A DNA stretch of 64,000 nt from the NCBI RefSeq assembly GCF_029433855.1, contig NZ_JAROAU010000001.1, positions 869,089 through 933,088 on the forward strand, in the 5' to 3' direction. The notes beneath the pieces are model-generated. The model saw only the letters and a list, made by a program, of their open reading frames with translations, was not told the origin of the DNA and ran no database searches. Shown one piece after another: positions 17,955 through 27,198 of this stretch; position 1 is the first letter of the stretch; the number at the start of each line of letters is the position of its first letter. This stretch comes from Candidatus Kosakonia sp. 282A-S69 (GTDB lineage Bacteria > Pseudomonadota > Gammaproteobacteria > Enterobacterales > Enterobacteriaceae). The position numbers and the translations under genes were made by a program.

Positions 17955-19481
17955 ATGAGCACAATCCGCACGCTGGAGATCCCCAAATGGGGGCTCTCGA
18001 TGGAAGAGGGGACGCTGGCTCAGTGGCTGATTAAAGAGGGGAGCACCTTCAGCCAGGGGCAGGATATTTGTGAAATTGAAACCAGCAAGATAACCAACGT
18101 GCTGGAAGCGCCGTGGGACGGCGTGCTGCGACGGGTGCTGGCTCAGCCGGGCGATACCCTGCCGGTTGGCGCGGTGCTGGCGCTGGTGGCTGATGAAGCA
18201 GTGAGCGACAGCGAGCTTGACGCTTTTGCCGCCACGCTTAACAGCGGCGCGCCGCAGCCAGCGGCAGAAACCGCACCGTCAATGCCCACGCCAGCAGCGG
18301 CAGCCACGCCTGACTCTTCAGCGTCCGCACCGGCAAAACCTGTCGCGAAGGATGCGATCCCGGCGGCGCTGCGCGGCGAGAGTGATGCCGCCCAGGTTAA
18401 CGCCACGCCGCACGCGCTGCGTCTGGCGAAAAAGCTGGGCATCGACCTGAGTAAAGTGAGCGGCAGCGGCCGCGAAGGGCGCATCTCCGTCGCCGATCTG
18501 CAGGCGGCAATTACCGCAGGCGGCGGCAGCGTCGAGTTACAGCCGCGTGCGACGGTGAAGGCGACACCGCGGCACACCACGCAGGATGATAGCCACATCC
18601 CGGCGACGCCCATCGCGCGCCGTCTGGCAAGCCAGCTGGGGATTAACCTGCACGACTGCCGCCGCTCAGGCTCCTCCGGGCGCGTCAGCCGGGCCGATGT
18701 TGAAGCCTTAGCCGCACTGCGCGGTAGCGGTGAGAAGCGCATTGCCCGCACAGCAGAACCGGTCGATGAGCGCGCGGCGTATGACAGCCAGCCGCTCTCC
18801 GCCATGCGGCGCACCATCGCCAGCCGCTTGCAGGAGTCCAAGCGCAACGCGCCCCATTTTCGCCTTGTCAGCGAGGTCGATCTGACGCGCATTCAGGCGC
18901 TGCGCCGGGAAGTGAACAGCGCGCTGCCGTCGCTAAAGGTGACGCTCAACGATCTGCTGGTGAAAGCCTGCGCCCAGGCGCTGATGAGCGTGCCGGAGAT
19001 GAACGTGCAGTATGACGAGGCGTCGCAGACCATTCGCCGTTTTCATACCGCCGATATCGCCATCGCCGTGGCGCTGCCCGGTGGCCTTTATACGCCGATT
19101 CTGCGTGAGGCGAACCGCAAAACGGTGGGGGCCATCTCCCGGCAACTGCATGAGCTGGTGACGCGCACCAAAGCGGGTACGCTGAAAGCGGAGGATTTTC
19201 AGGGCGGCACCTTCTGCCTCTCCAATCTCGGCATGTTCGGCATCCGGCAGTTCGACGCCATTATCAACCCGCCGCAGTGCGCGATTCTGGCGGTGGGCGC
19301 GGCGGAATCCCGTGCGGTGGTGCATGAAGGGCAGATTGTGGCGCGCGAGCGGCTGACCCTGTCGCTGTCGTGCGATCACCGGGTGATTGACGGCGCAGTC
19401 GGCGCGACCTTTATGCAGCATCTGCAGCGCGCCATCGAAACCCCCTCTCTGATGCTGGTTGCGGAGGCGCACGGTGAATAA
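17955..19481 (+). CDS. acoC: Acetoin dehydrogenase E2, dihydrolipoyl acetyltransferase
   Basis: E2 transfers the acetyl group from lipoamide to CoA. Domains in order: lipoyl domain (residues 1-80, lipoylated Lys45 in ETSKITN); an Ala/Pro/Ser linker; two peripheral subunit-binding-like segments (TPHALRLAKKLGIDLSKVSG near 152 and TPIARRLASQLGINLHDCRR near 218); and the catalytic domain from about 275 with active-site motif DHRVIDG near the end. Two subunit-binding segments are more than the single copy of most E2 proteins. The start is the ATG at 17955 with GGAGG upstream; a GTG two codons earlier is possible. Confidence 0.94.
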   Translation: MSTIRTLEIPKWGLSMEEGTLAQWLIKEGSTFSQGQDICEIETSKITNVLEAPWDGVLRRVLAQPGDTLPVGAVLALVADEAVSDSELDAFAATLNSGAPQPAAETAPSMPTPAAAATPDSSASAPAKPVAKDAIPAALRGESDAAQVNATPHALRLAKKLGIDLSKVSGSGREGRISVADLQAAITAGGGSVELQPRATVKATPRHTTQDDSHIPATPIARRLASQLGINLHDCRRSGSSGRVSRADVEALAALRGSGEKRIARTAEPVDERAAYDSQPLSAMRRTIASRLQESKRNAPHFRLVSEVDLTRIQALRREVNSALPSLKVTLNDLLVKACAQALMSVPEMNVQYDEASQTIRRFHTADIAIAVALPGGLYTPILREANRKTVGAISRQLHELVTRTKAGTLKAEDFQGGTFCLSNLGMFGIRQFDAIINPPQCAILAVGAAESRAVVHEGQIVARERLTLSLSCDHRVIDGAVGATFMQHLQRAIETPSLMLVAEAHGE

Positions 19482-20871
19482 CAGCTTTGATGTGCTGATT
19501 ATCGGCGGCGGGCCGGGCGGCTATGTCGCCGCCATTCGCGCCGGGCAGTTAGGCTTGCGCACTGCGCTGGTGGAGAAAACGCACCTCGGTGGCATCTGCC
19601 TCAACTGGGGCTGTATTCCAACCAAAGCGATGCTGCACGGCGCGGAGATCGGGCATGCCATGCGCCACGCCGATCAACTGGGGTTTAGCGTCGGCGAGAT
19701 CGCTTTTGAAATCCGCCGTCTGGTGGAGTACAGCCGCTCGGTATCGCAGCGGCTGACGGACGGCGTCGCTTTCCTGCTGAAAAAGCACAACGTCACGGTG
19801 ATCAACGGCGAAGGCCGCCTGCTGGAGAAGGGGCAGGTGGCGGTGCGTGATATTAACGGCAGTGAGCAGCACTACCGCGCCAGTCACATCATCCTCGCGA
19901 CGGGCGCGCGCCCGCGTGCGCTGCCGGGCATCGAGCCGGATAAAAGCCATATCTGGACCTACTTCGACGCACTCAACCCCGCCGCGCTGCCGCGCTCGCT
20001 ATTAGTGATTGGCTCCGGTGCCATCGGCGCGGAGTTCGCCAGCCTCTATAACGATCTCGGTTGTGAAGTGACGCTGGTGGAGCTGGCGGATCAGATCCTG
20101 CCGCTGGAGGATCGCGATGTCTCAGCCCAGGTACAGCAGCAGTTTGCGAAGCGCGGCATGCAGATCTTCACCGGGGCGCAGATCCGCTCGGCGACGGTCA
20201 ACGGCGATCGCGTCAGTTGCCTGCTGAAAAGTGCCGACGGCGAGCAGACGCTGGAGGTAGATCGTGTGCTCTGCGCCGCCGGTATTCAGCCGAATGTTGA
20301 AAATCTTGGCCTTGAAGCGCTGGGGGTTGAGATGGCGCGCGGCTTTATTCAGGTCGACGATCGCGGCCGCACCAACGTCTTTGGCCTCTACGCCATTGGC
20401 GATGTCGCGGGCGCACCGTGTCTTGCGCACAAAGCGAGCTATGAGGGGGTGCGCTGCGTCGAGGCGCTCGCCGGGCTGCCCGTCTCGGCACCCGTCAGCC
20501 CTGATTTTATTCCCCGCTGCACCTACACCCGACCGCAGGTAGCCAGCCTCGGTTTAACCGAAGCGCGTGCGCGTGCCAGCGGGCGCGAGATCCGCATCGG
20601 TGTTTTCCCCTATCAGGCTAACGGTAAAGCGCTGGCGCTTGGCGAACCGCAGGGCTTTGTCAAAACCCTGTTCGATGCGCAGAGCGGAGAGCTGCTGGGC
20701 GCGCACATGGTGGGCAGCGACGTCACGGAGCAGATTCAGGGGTTTGGCATTGCCCATACGCTGGAGGCGACGGAAGAGAGCCTGCACCAGGTGATCTTTG
20801 CTCATCCGACCCTCTCTGAAGCGATGCATGAAGCGATCCTTGCCGCCGACGGGCGCGCGCTGCACCAGTGA
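19474..20871 (+). CDS. acoL: Dihydrolipoamide dehydrogenase (E3) of the acetoin complex
   Basis: A 465-aa FAD flavoprotein that reoxidises dihydrolipoamide with NAD+. It has the N-terminal FAD motif GGGPGGYVAA, the redox disulfide in GGICLNWGCIPTKAML, a central NAD motif (GSGAIGAEFASLYNDLG) and the C-terminal His-Glu pair region (FAHPTLSEAMHE). The GTG start is preceded by GGAGG and overlaps acoC by eight bases. This is a pathway-dedicated E3, separate from the housekeeping lpd; in Klebsiella literature the E3 of this operon may carry a different letter. Confidence 0.92.
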   Translation: MNNSFDVLIIGGGPGGYVAAIRAGQLGLRTALVEKTHLGGICLNWGCIPTKAMLHGAEIGHAMRHADQLGFSVGEIAFEIRRLVEYSRSVSQRLTDGVAFLLKKHNVTVINGEGRLLEKGQVAVRDINGSEQHYRASHIILATGARPRALPGIEPDKSHIWTYFDALNPAALPRSLLVIGSGAIGAEFASLYNDLGCEVTLVELADQILPLEDRDVSAQVQQQFAKRGMQIFTGAQIRSATVNGDRVSCLLKSADGEQTLEVDRVLCAAGIQPNVENLGLEALGVEMARGFIQVDDRGRTNVFGLYAIGDVAGAPCLAHKASYEGVRCVEALAGLPVSAPVSPDFIPRCTYTRPQVASLGLTEARARASGREIRIGVFPYQANGKALALGEPQGFVKTLFDAQSGELLGAHMVGSDVTEQIQGFGIAHTLEATEESLHQVIFAHPTLSEAMHEAILAADGRALHQ

Positions 20872-20940
20872 ACAGGTAGTGAAGTTTGCCGCGACAACCT
20901 GTTGCGGCGCAGGTGTAAATCAAACCATAAGAGAGAAAAG

Positions 20941-21720
20941 ATGACGATTGATAATAAAGTGGCGCTGGTAACCGGCGCAGGCCAGGGAATTGGACGTGGG
21001 ATTGCGCTTCGCCTGGCGAAAGAGGGGGCGTCGCTGATGCTGGTGGATATGAACGCAGCCAACCTCGAGGCCGTGGCGAAAGAGGTGCAGGCGCTGGGCC
21101 GTAAAGTGGCGACCTTTGTTGCTGATATTTCGCAGCGCGATCAGGTCTATGCGGCGATCGATCACGCGGAAGAGGCGCTGGGCGGCTTTGACATTATTGT
21201 CAATAACGCTGGCATCGCGCAGGTGCAGCCGCTTGCCGACGTCACGCCTGAAGAGGTGGATCGCATTATGCGCATCAATGTGCAGGGGACATTGTGGGGT
21301 ATCCAGGCGGCGGCGAAGAAGTTTATCGACCGTCAGCAGAAGGGGAAAATCATCAACGCCTGCTCGATTGCCGGGCATGATGGTTTCGCGATGCTGGGCG
21401 TCTACTCAGCAACCAAATTCGCCGTTCGCGCCTTAACCCAGACGGCGGCAAAAGAGTATGCCAGCCGCGGCATTACCGTTAACGCCTACTGCCCCGGTAT
21501 TGTCGGTACCGGCATGTGGGAGGAGATTGACCGCCGCTTCTCCGATATCACCGGCGCGCCGCTGGGAGAGACCTACAAGAAGTATGTTGAGGGCATTGCG
21601 CTGGGCCGCGCCCAGACGCCGGATGATGTTGCCGGGCTGGTCGCCTACCTGGCCGGGCCGGATTCCGACTACGTCACCGGGCAGGCGATCCTGATTGATG
21701 GCGGGCTGGTCTACCGTTAA
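20941..21720 (+). CDS. budC: Acetoin reductase / 2,3-butanediol dehydrogenase
   Basis: A 259-aa short-chain dehydrogenase/reductase interconverting 2,3-butanediol and acetoin with NAD(H). It shows the Rossmann motif TGAGQGIG, the NNAG motif, the catalytic Ser in NACSIAG and Tyr-Lys in YSATK. The C-terminal [12 protein letters not shown] is typical of BudC/acetoin reductases. It lies 69 bases after the E3 gene on the same strand, so the cluster can feed 2,3-butanediol into acetoin cleavage. Stereospecificity cannot be read from sequence. It may be a paralogue of a BudC in a separate bud operon. Confidence 0.85.
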   Translation: MTIDNKVALVTGAGQGIGRGIALRLAKEGASLMLVDMNAANLEAVAKEVQALGRKVATFVADISQRDQVYAAIDHAEEALGGFDIIVNNAGIAQVQPLADVTPEEVDRIMRINVQGTLWGIQAAAKKFIDRQQKGKIINACSIAGHDGFAMLGVYSATKFAVRALTQTAAKEYASRGITVNAYCPGIVGTGMWEEIDRRFSDITGAPLGETYKKYVEGIALGRAQTPDDVAGLVAYLAGPDSDYVTGQAILIDGGLVYR

Positions 21721-21729
21721 GGCCGGGGC

Positions 21730-21760
21730 ATGACGCTTTTGTCTGACGAAGGCGTCATTT
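21730..21760 (+). terminator. Probable terminator after the aco operon
   Basis: A 13-bp imperfect hairpin, ATGACGCTTTTGT against ACGAAGGCGTCAT (with G-U pairs), is followed by a short TT(T) run. It lies between the convergent budC and treR-like genes. Confidence 0.6.
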
Positions 21761-21770
21761 CCGCCGCGCG

Positions 21771-22718
21771 TTACTGGAAGGTGCAGGGGATAACAATGTG
21801 CTCCTGCGTGCTGGTGCCGTGCAGCATATCAAGCAGCAGCTGCGAGGCTTTCAGCCCCGCCTGCTGGTAACCCATTTTGACGCTCAGCACATCGGGCTGC
21901 AGGAAGGTCATCAGCGGCGTGCTGCCGATACTGCCCACTTTAATCTTCCACCCCTGCTGCTGAATGTATTTAATCGCGCCCATGGCGATGGTGTCAGAGG
22001 CGCAAATCAGCGCGCCGCTCTCGGCGGTAAGCAGCCCTTTCGCCAGATCGTAACCGCTCTGATAGCTCAGATCGCCGAGCGCCGCGTGCGGCGTCATGCC
22101 AAAGGCTTCGCAACGCTCAAGGTAGGTTTGATAGCGGATATTCCCGGTGGTTGGATCGTTGGTGGTGACACCGATATAGGAGACGCTGCGGTGGCCCGCG
22201 TCGCGCATCTTCTCCATCAGCACGTTTACCGCGCCGACGTTATCGTAAACCACCGACGCGACCTCCGGCAGAGCGCTGGAGATGAGCACCAGCTTATCTT
22301 TCCAGCCCTTCACCAGGCTCTTATCGACGCCGGAAAAGCCGAACAGAATTACCCCTTCGACATTGCGCTGCGCCAGCACGTTGAGATGCGCGGCGAGCAG
22401 GGTGGGATCGAGCAGGCTCTCCATCAAAATCGCATCGTACTCATGCTGGTAGATATGTGGAAGGATGGCGCGAATGGCCTGATTTTCCGAGGCGGAATCG
22501 AGACGCGTAACGATCACGCCGATGATCTTTTCCCGCTGCGAGCGCAGCGCCTGGGCGGCTTTCGATGGCGTATAACCCTGCTCTTTGATAATCGCTTCAA
22601 CGCGTTCACGGGTCGCTTTTTTCACTTTATCGCTGTTGTTGATCACCAGCGAGACCGTGGACTTTCCGACACCGCACAATTTTGCGATGTCGTTTAACGT
22701 TAGCTTTTTATCACTCAT
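21771..22718 (-). CDS. treR: LacI-family trehalose operon repressor (TreR-like)
   Basis: A 315-aa LacI/GalR repressor, the same length as E. coli TreR. The helix-turn-helix is DIAKLCGVGKSTVSLVI and the linker is followed by IIGVIVTRLDSASENQAIR, which parallels TreR closely. It is divergent from treB- and treC-like genes, unlike E. coli where treR and treBC are collinear. The inducer is inferred to be trehalose 6-phosphate. The ATG at 22718 was chosen from homology; upstream in-frame codons extend 30 residues with no family match. A palindrome at 22833-22846 is a likely operator. Confidence 0.85.
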   Translation of the reverse strand: MSDKKLTLNDIAKLCGVGKSTVSLVINNSDKVKKATRERVEAIIKEQGYTPSKAAQALRSQREKIIGVIVTRLDSASENQAIRAILPHIYQHEYDAILMESLLDPTLLAAHLNVLAQRNVEGVILFGFSGVDKSLVKGWKDKLVLISSALPEVASVVYDNVGAVNVLMEKMRDAGHRSVSYIGVTTNDPTTGNIRYQTYLERCEAFGMTPHAALGDLSYQSGYDLAKGLLTAESGALICASDTIAMGAIKYIQQQGWKIKVGSIGSTPLMTFLQPDVLSVKMGYQQAGLKASQLLLDMLHGTSTQEHIVIPCTFQ

Positions 22719-22832
22719 TCCCGTACGGGCCTCCTGTAGAACGGACCCGGCGATACTAGCATTAATGATTCTCCTAAGGCACCTCTCTGTGCCGCTGCGC
22801 TTCACCATTTATTTTGTGATCGCCTGCTAAAA

Positions 22833-22846
22833 TTGGAACGTTCCAA
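22833..22846. promoter_or_regulatory. TreR-type operator palindrome
   Basis: TTGGAACGTTCCAA is a perfect 14-bp palindrome with the central CG expected for LacI-family operators. It lies midway between the divergent treR and treB-like starts, so one site could control both. Confidence 0.78.
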
Positions 22847-22958
22847 CTGGTTTGATTTATGGGTTGCCGCTATCGTCTCTATCGCCCGAAACAAAATCAG
22901 AGTTTTTTACAAATGCTGTAATAAAGGCTCACTCATCAAAGTTGCTGGAAGAGATAAG

Positions 22959-24380
22959 ATGGCGATAAAAAGTAACCCCCAGGATATTGATAAACTTATT
23001 GAATTGGTTGGCGGCAAAGAGAACGTCGCCACCGTTAGTCACTGTATTACTCGTTTACGTTTTGTTCTTAACGATCCGAAAAAAGCCAAACCCGCTGAAA
23101 TTGAAAAATTGCCGATGGTGAAGGGCTGCTTTACCAACGCCGGGCAGTTTCAGGTGGTGATTGGTACCGATGTCGGCGACTGGTATCAACTGCTGTTGCA
23201 GCATACGCAGGTGAGCGGCACCGACAAAGAGAGCGCCAAGCGCGTGGCGCGGCAAAATATGAAGTGGCACGAAAGCCTCATCTCCCACTTTGCGGAGATC
23301 TTCTTTCCGCTGCTGCCTGCCCTGATCAGCGGTGGTCTGATCCTCGGCTTCCGCAACCTGATTGGCGATCTGCCGCTGTTCAACGACGCGCCGCTCACTG
23401 AAGCGTCGCCGGTGTGGAAAAGCATCTACGACTTCTTATGGCTGATTGGCGAGGCGATCTTCTTCTACATTCCGGTCGGTATCTGCTGGTCGGTGGTGAA
23501 GAAGATGGGCGGTACGCCGATTCTTGGCATCGTGCTGGGGATTACGCTGGTCTCTCCGCAGCTGATGAACGCCTATCTGCTCGGGCAGCAGACGCCGGAA
23601 GTGTGGAACTTCGGCTGGTTCTCCATCGATAAAGTGGGCTACCAGTCGCAGGTCATTCCGTCGATTCTGGCCGGTCTGACGCTGGCGTGGATTGAGCTGA
23701 AGCTTAAACGCATCGTGCCGGATTACCTGACGCTGGTGGTGGTACCGGTGCTTTCGCTGCTGATTGCGGTGTTCCTTGCGCACACCATCATTGGGCCGTT
23801 CGGACGCGTGGTCGGTAACGGCATTGCCTGGGGCGTCAGCCATCTGATGACCGGCCCGTTTGCGCCGATTGGCTCCGCGCTGTTTGGCTTCCTCTACGCG
23901 CCACTGGTGATCACCGGCGTGCACCAGACTACGCTTGCGGTCGACCTGCAGCTGATCCAGAACCTTGGCGGCACGCCAGTCTGGCCAATTATTGCCCTCT
24001 CAAACATTGCGCAGGGGTCCGCGGTGGTCGGCATCATCTTAGTGAGCAAGAAGGTCAATGAACGGGAGATCTCAGTGCCTGCCGCCATCTCGGCCTATCT
24101 CGGCGTGACGGAACCGGCGATGTACGGCATCAACATGAAGTATCGCTTCCCGATGCTCTGCGGCATGGTCGGCGGTGCCTGTGCCGGGCTGATTTGCGGG
24201 CTGAGCGGCGTAATGGCGAACGGCATTGGCGTCGGCGGCTTACCGGCGATCCTCTCCGTGAAAACGCAGTACTGGGCGATTTATGGTCTGGCAATGCTGG
24301 TGGCGATTGTGATCCCATTAGTGCTGACCACGGTTATCTATAAACGCAAGCAGGCAGCGGGCAAGCTGCTGGTAGTGTGA
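22959..24380 (+). CDS. treB: Trehalose-type PTS permease EIIBC (TreB-like)
   Basis: A 473-aa inner-membrane PTS permease of the glucoside/sucrose family, equal in length to E. coli TreB and alike throughout. The EIIB domain carries the phosphorylated Cys29 in TVSHCITRLRF. The EIIC domain begins near residue 105 (LLPALISGGLILGFRN) and has the GVHQTTLAVD and TEPAMYG signatures. There is no EIIA domain, so phosphate must come from EIIA-Glc or another EIIA. Import of trehalose as the 6-phosphate is inferred from homology to TreB and the TreC-like neighbour. Confidence 0.88.
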   Translation: MAIKSNPQDIDKLIELVGGKENVATVSHCITRLRFVLNDPKKAKPAEIEKLPMVKGCFTNAGQFQVVIGTDVGDWYQLLLQHTQVSGTDKESAKRVARQNMKWHESLISHFAEIFFPLLPALISGGLILGFRNLIGDLPLFNDAPLTEASPVWKSIYDFLWLIGEAIFFYIPVGICWSVVKKMGGTPILGIVLGITLVSPQLMNAYLLGQQTPEVWNFGWFSIDKVGYQSQVIPSILAGLTLAWIELKLKRIVPDYLTLVVVPVLSLLIAVFLAHTIIGPFGRVVGNGIAWGVSHLMTGPFAPIGSALFGFLYAPLVITGVHQTTLAVDLQLIQNLGGTPVWPIIALSNIAQGSAVVGIILVSKKVNEREISVPAAISAYLGVTEPAMYGINMKYRFPMLCGMVGGACAGLICGLSGVMANGIGVGGLPAILSVKTQYWAIYGLAMLVAIVIPLVLTTVIYKRKQAAGKLLVV

Positions 24381-24396
24381 GAAAGGGATAGACACA

Positions 24397-26061
24397 ATGA
24401 GCAAACGTAATGTTCCGTGGTGGCAAAACGGCGTGATTTACCAGATCTACCCGCGCAGTTTTCAGGACAGCACCGGCAATGGCATTGGCGATCTGCAGGG
24501 CATCGTTCGTCGCCTTGATTATCTTCAGTGGCTGGGGGTGAGCGCCATCTGGCTGACGCCGGTTTACCTCTCGCCGCAGGTGGATAACGGCTATGACGTG
24601 GCGGATTACTACGCCATCGATCCGCTGTTTGGCACGATGGCGGATTTTGAGGCGCTGGTCGACGCCGCCCACCAGCGCGGCATTAAGGTGGTGATGGATA
24701 TGGTCTTCAACCATACCTCCACGGAACATGCGTGGTTTAAAGCCGCCGCCCGCGACCGTAACAGCCCGTGGCGCAACTTCTATATCTGGCGCGACGGGAA
24801 AGAGGGGCGGCTGCCCAATAACTGGCACTCCAAGTTTGGCGGCAGCGCCTGGTGCTGGCATGAGGAGACGCAGCAGTACTATCTGCACTCCTTCTCTGCC
24901 CAGCAGGCGGATCTTAACTGGGAAAACCCCCAGGTGCGCAACGCCCTGAAAGCGGTCTGCCACTTCTGGGCGGACAAGGGCGTTGACGGGCTGCGGCTCG
25001 ATGTCATCAACCTGGTCTCCAAGCACCCCGATCTTCCGGATGATGATGAGGGAGATGGCCGCCGTTTCTATACGGACGGCCCGGCCATTCACGACTTTCT
25101 CGAAGAGATGAGCCGCGATGTCTTTCAGCCGCGCGGGTTAATGACGGTGGGCGAAATGTCCTCCACCCGGCTTGAGCATTGCCAGCGCTATGCGCGGCTG
25201 GATGGCAAAGAGCTGTCGATGACCTTCAACTTTCATCATCTGAAAATTGACTATCCGCAGGGGGAGAAGTGGCGGCTTGCACCGCCGGATCGGATTGCCC
25301 TGAAGCGCATCTTCGCCGAGTGGCAGCGCGGGATGCATAACCTGGCGTGGAACGCGCTCTTCTGGTGTAACCACGATCAGCCACGCATTGTCTCCCGGCT
25401 GGGCGATGATGGCCCGCAGCGCACTGTCTCGGCGAAAATGCTGGCGATGGTGCTGCATGGCATGCAGGGTACGCCCTATATCTTCCAGGGCGAAGAGATT
25501 GGCATGACCAATCCGCACTTCAGCCGCATCGATCAATACCGCGATGTCGAAAGCCTGAATATGTTCAAAATCCTGCGTCTGCATCAGGATGAAAAAGATG
25601 TGCTGGCGGTGCTGGCGCACAAATCCCGCGATAATGGCAGAACGCCTGTGCAGTGGAACGACAGCACGAACGCTGGCTTTAGCGATGGCGAAAGCTGGAT
25701 TGACGTGGCGGAGAACTACCGGCAGATCAACGTGGTCAGTGAGCAGGCCGATAGTGATTCGGTGCTGCACACCTACCGGGAGCTGATCGCGCTGCGTAAA
25801 AGCCTGCCGGTGCTCACCTTTGGCGACTATCAGGATCTCGACCCCGATTCGCCCGCGTGCTGGTGCTACCAGCGGCACGATGGGGAGCAAACTCTGCGGG
25901 TGATTGCCAACCTCAGCGGCGAGCCGCTGGCGCTGAATGAGGCGTGTTTGCCCAATGAAGCAGGCTGGCGTCTGCTCTACGGCAACTACCCGGACGGCGC
26001 GCGGCTGCCCGCCACCGGCACGCTCAGGCCCTATGAGTGCGGCTGGTGGCTGCAGGAGTAG
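24397..26061 (+). CDS. treC: Trehalose-6-phosphate hydrolase-like GH13 enzyme
   Basis: A 554-aa alpha-amylase-family (GH13) hydrolase closest to TreC, which splits trehalose 6-phosphate into glucose and glucose 6-phosphate in the cytoplasm. The GH13 regions are intact: DMVFNHTS, the nucleophile Asp in GLRLDVIN, the acid Glu in TVGEMSS and the Asp in CNHDQPR. It begins 16 bases after the treB-like gene with an AAGGGA site. An oligo-1,6-glucosidase-type activity on another phosphorylated disaccharide cannot be excluded. Confidence 0.87.
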   Translation: MSKRNVPWWQNGVIYQIYPRSFQDSTGNGIGDLQGIVRRLDYLQWLGVSAIWLTPVYLSPQVDNGYDVADYYAIDPLFGTMADFEALVDAAHQRGIKVVMDMVFNHTSTEHAWFKAAARDRNSPWRNFYIWRDGKEGRLPNNWHSKFGGSAWCWHEETQQYYLHSFSAQQADLNWENPQVRNALKAVCHFWADKGVDGLRLDVINLVSKHPDLPDDDEGDGRRFYTDGPAIHDFLEEMSRDVFQPRGLMTVGEMSSTRLEHCQRYARLDGKELSMTFNFHHLKIDYPQGEKWRLAPPDRIALKRIFAEWQRGMHNLAWNALFWCNHDQPRIVSRLGDDGPQRTVSAKMLAMVLHGMQGTPYIFQGEEIGMTNPHFSRIDQYRDVESLNMFKILRLHQDEKDVLAVLAHKSRDNGRTPVQWNDSTNAGFSDGESWIDVAENYRQINVVSEQADSDSVLHTYRELIALRKSLPVLTFGDYQDLDPDSPACWCYQRHDGEQTLRVIANLSGEPLALNEACLPNEAGWRLLYGNYPDGARLPATGTLRPYECGWWLQE

Positions 26062-26071
26062 GTAAGCCGCT

Positions 26072-26491
26072 TCATTTCCCGGCGGGGGTGTAGCGCAGAT
26101 ACCCGGCAACGCCGCTGTTATCGCCCCCATCCGACGGATGATTCACCCCTTCGGAGACCGGGATTTCCGCAAAATCGAACGGCGATACGCCTTCAATGCA
26201 GGCCGCGTTCACGCCATATTGATCGGGGTTGGAGCGGCGCTGGTGGAAAGTGTAGATGCCGCACACCGAGCAGAAGAAGTGGACGGCGACGCCGGTGTTA
26301 AAGCGGTATTCAGTAAGCTTCTCCTGGCCCTGAATTATTTCAATGCCTGACAGCGGCGCGGAGAGGGCTACCGCGCCGCGCATCCGGCAGTAGGAGCAGT
26401 TGCAGCGACGCGCGGTATTAAACCCGTCGAGCAGCGTCACGTTAAAGACCACCGCACCGCAGTGGCACTGCGCCCGTTTTTTCTCACTCAT
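26072..26491 (-). CDS. GFA/Mss4-fold zinc protein
   Basis: A 139-aa protein of the glutathione-dependent formaldehyde-activating (GFA) fold. Zinc-binding cysteines appear in the expected sets: CHCGAV near the start, CNCSYC near 30 and FFCSVCGIYTFH near 75. Most members of this family have no defined reaction, and GFA activity should not be assumed. The ATG at 26491 has GGAG eight bases upstream. It ends ten bases from the convergent treC-like gene and appears monocistronic. Confidence 0.75.
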   Translation of the reverse strand: MSEKKRAQCHCGAVVFNVTLLDGFNTARRCNCSYCRMRGAVALSAPLSGIEIIQGQEKLTEYRFNTGVAVHFFCSVCGIYTFHQRRSNPDQYGVNAACIEGVSPFDFAEIPVSEGVNHPSDGGDNSGVAGYLRYTPAGK

Positions 26492-26601
26492 CTCACTTCT
26501 CCAGCCGGTAACGATACTCTCAACCATAGCCTTTTTTGGTGATATCGGTAGCGTCTCAATGGCGTGTAGAATCGCTGCACTTATCGCCCTGAGGTTCCAC
26601 T

Positions 26602-27195
26602 ATGCGCAATTCTCTGAGTTTATTGGCTCTGCTTGTTTCCACGTCCGGCATGGCTGCCACGCTGCACTCCGGCATTTATGAAGAGCTACAGCTTGCGGTC
26701 TCGCCGCAGGGCAAGATCACCGGTTACTACAGCGAAACGCTAGGTGTTGGCGTGACGCGAACCTGCGCCTTTGCGCTGGCGGGGGAGGTGTCGGCAAAAG
26801 GCGATGCGAAGATTGCCTCCTGGTCTTCTGAGGTTCTGCCAGGGCATCTGGTCGCGACAGCCGATGGCCTGACGCTCACCGTACCCGGCGGACAGTCTCA
26901 TGACGGCTGCGTCAATGCCATGCTGCCGCTGATTAATGACGGGCTGGCATTAGGTAAAACCCGCGACACGGCCTGGCAGTCGATGGCGCAGGTGCGCGCC
27001 GAACGGCTCTACTTCTATCGCCAGCCTGAGGAGACGACGCGGCGAAAAGCGTGGATTGTGCAGGATGATGTCGTCGGCGTGCTGCAAACTAAGGGGGAGT
27101 GGACGCAGGTCGAGTATCTCAGCGACGAAGGCAAAAGCACCACCGGCTGGGTGAAAAGCGCGGCGCTCGCCCCGCTGACCCCGCCCCACGCCTGA
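26602..27195 (+). CDS. Periplasmic SH3-like hypothetical protein
   Basis: A 197-aa exported protein of unknown function. Residues 1-19 form a signal peptide (LLALLVSTSGMAA). Residues 20-110 are a beta-rich domain with two Cys (RTCAF and HDGCV) that could form a disulfide. The C-terminal third, from RAERLYFYRQP to TGWVKSAAL, has the pattern of a bacterial SH3 domain. Such proteins often bind the cell wall. It starts 110 bases from the divergent GFA gene and ends three bases from the convergent yczR-like gene. Confidence 0.6.
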   Translation: MRNSLSLLALLVSTSGMAATLHSGIYEELQLAVSPQGKITGYYSETLGVGVTRTCAFALAGEVSAKGDAKIASWSSEVLPGHLVATADGLTLTVPGGQSHDGCVNAMLPLINDGLALGKTRDTAWQSMAQVRAERLYFYRQPEETTRRKAWIVQDDVVGVLQTKGEWTQVEYLSDEGKSTTGWVKSAALAPLTPPHA

Positions 27196-27198
27196 TAC

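Noticed and set aside
26072-26491. Naming the GFA-fold gene as a formaldehyde-activating enzyme
   Set aside because: The fold is shared by many proteins without that activity, and no glutathione-formaldehyde pathway gene is adjacent.
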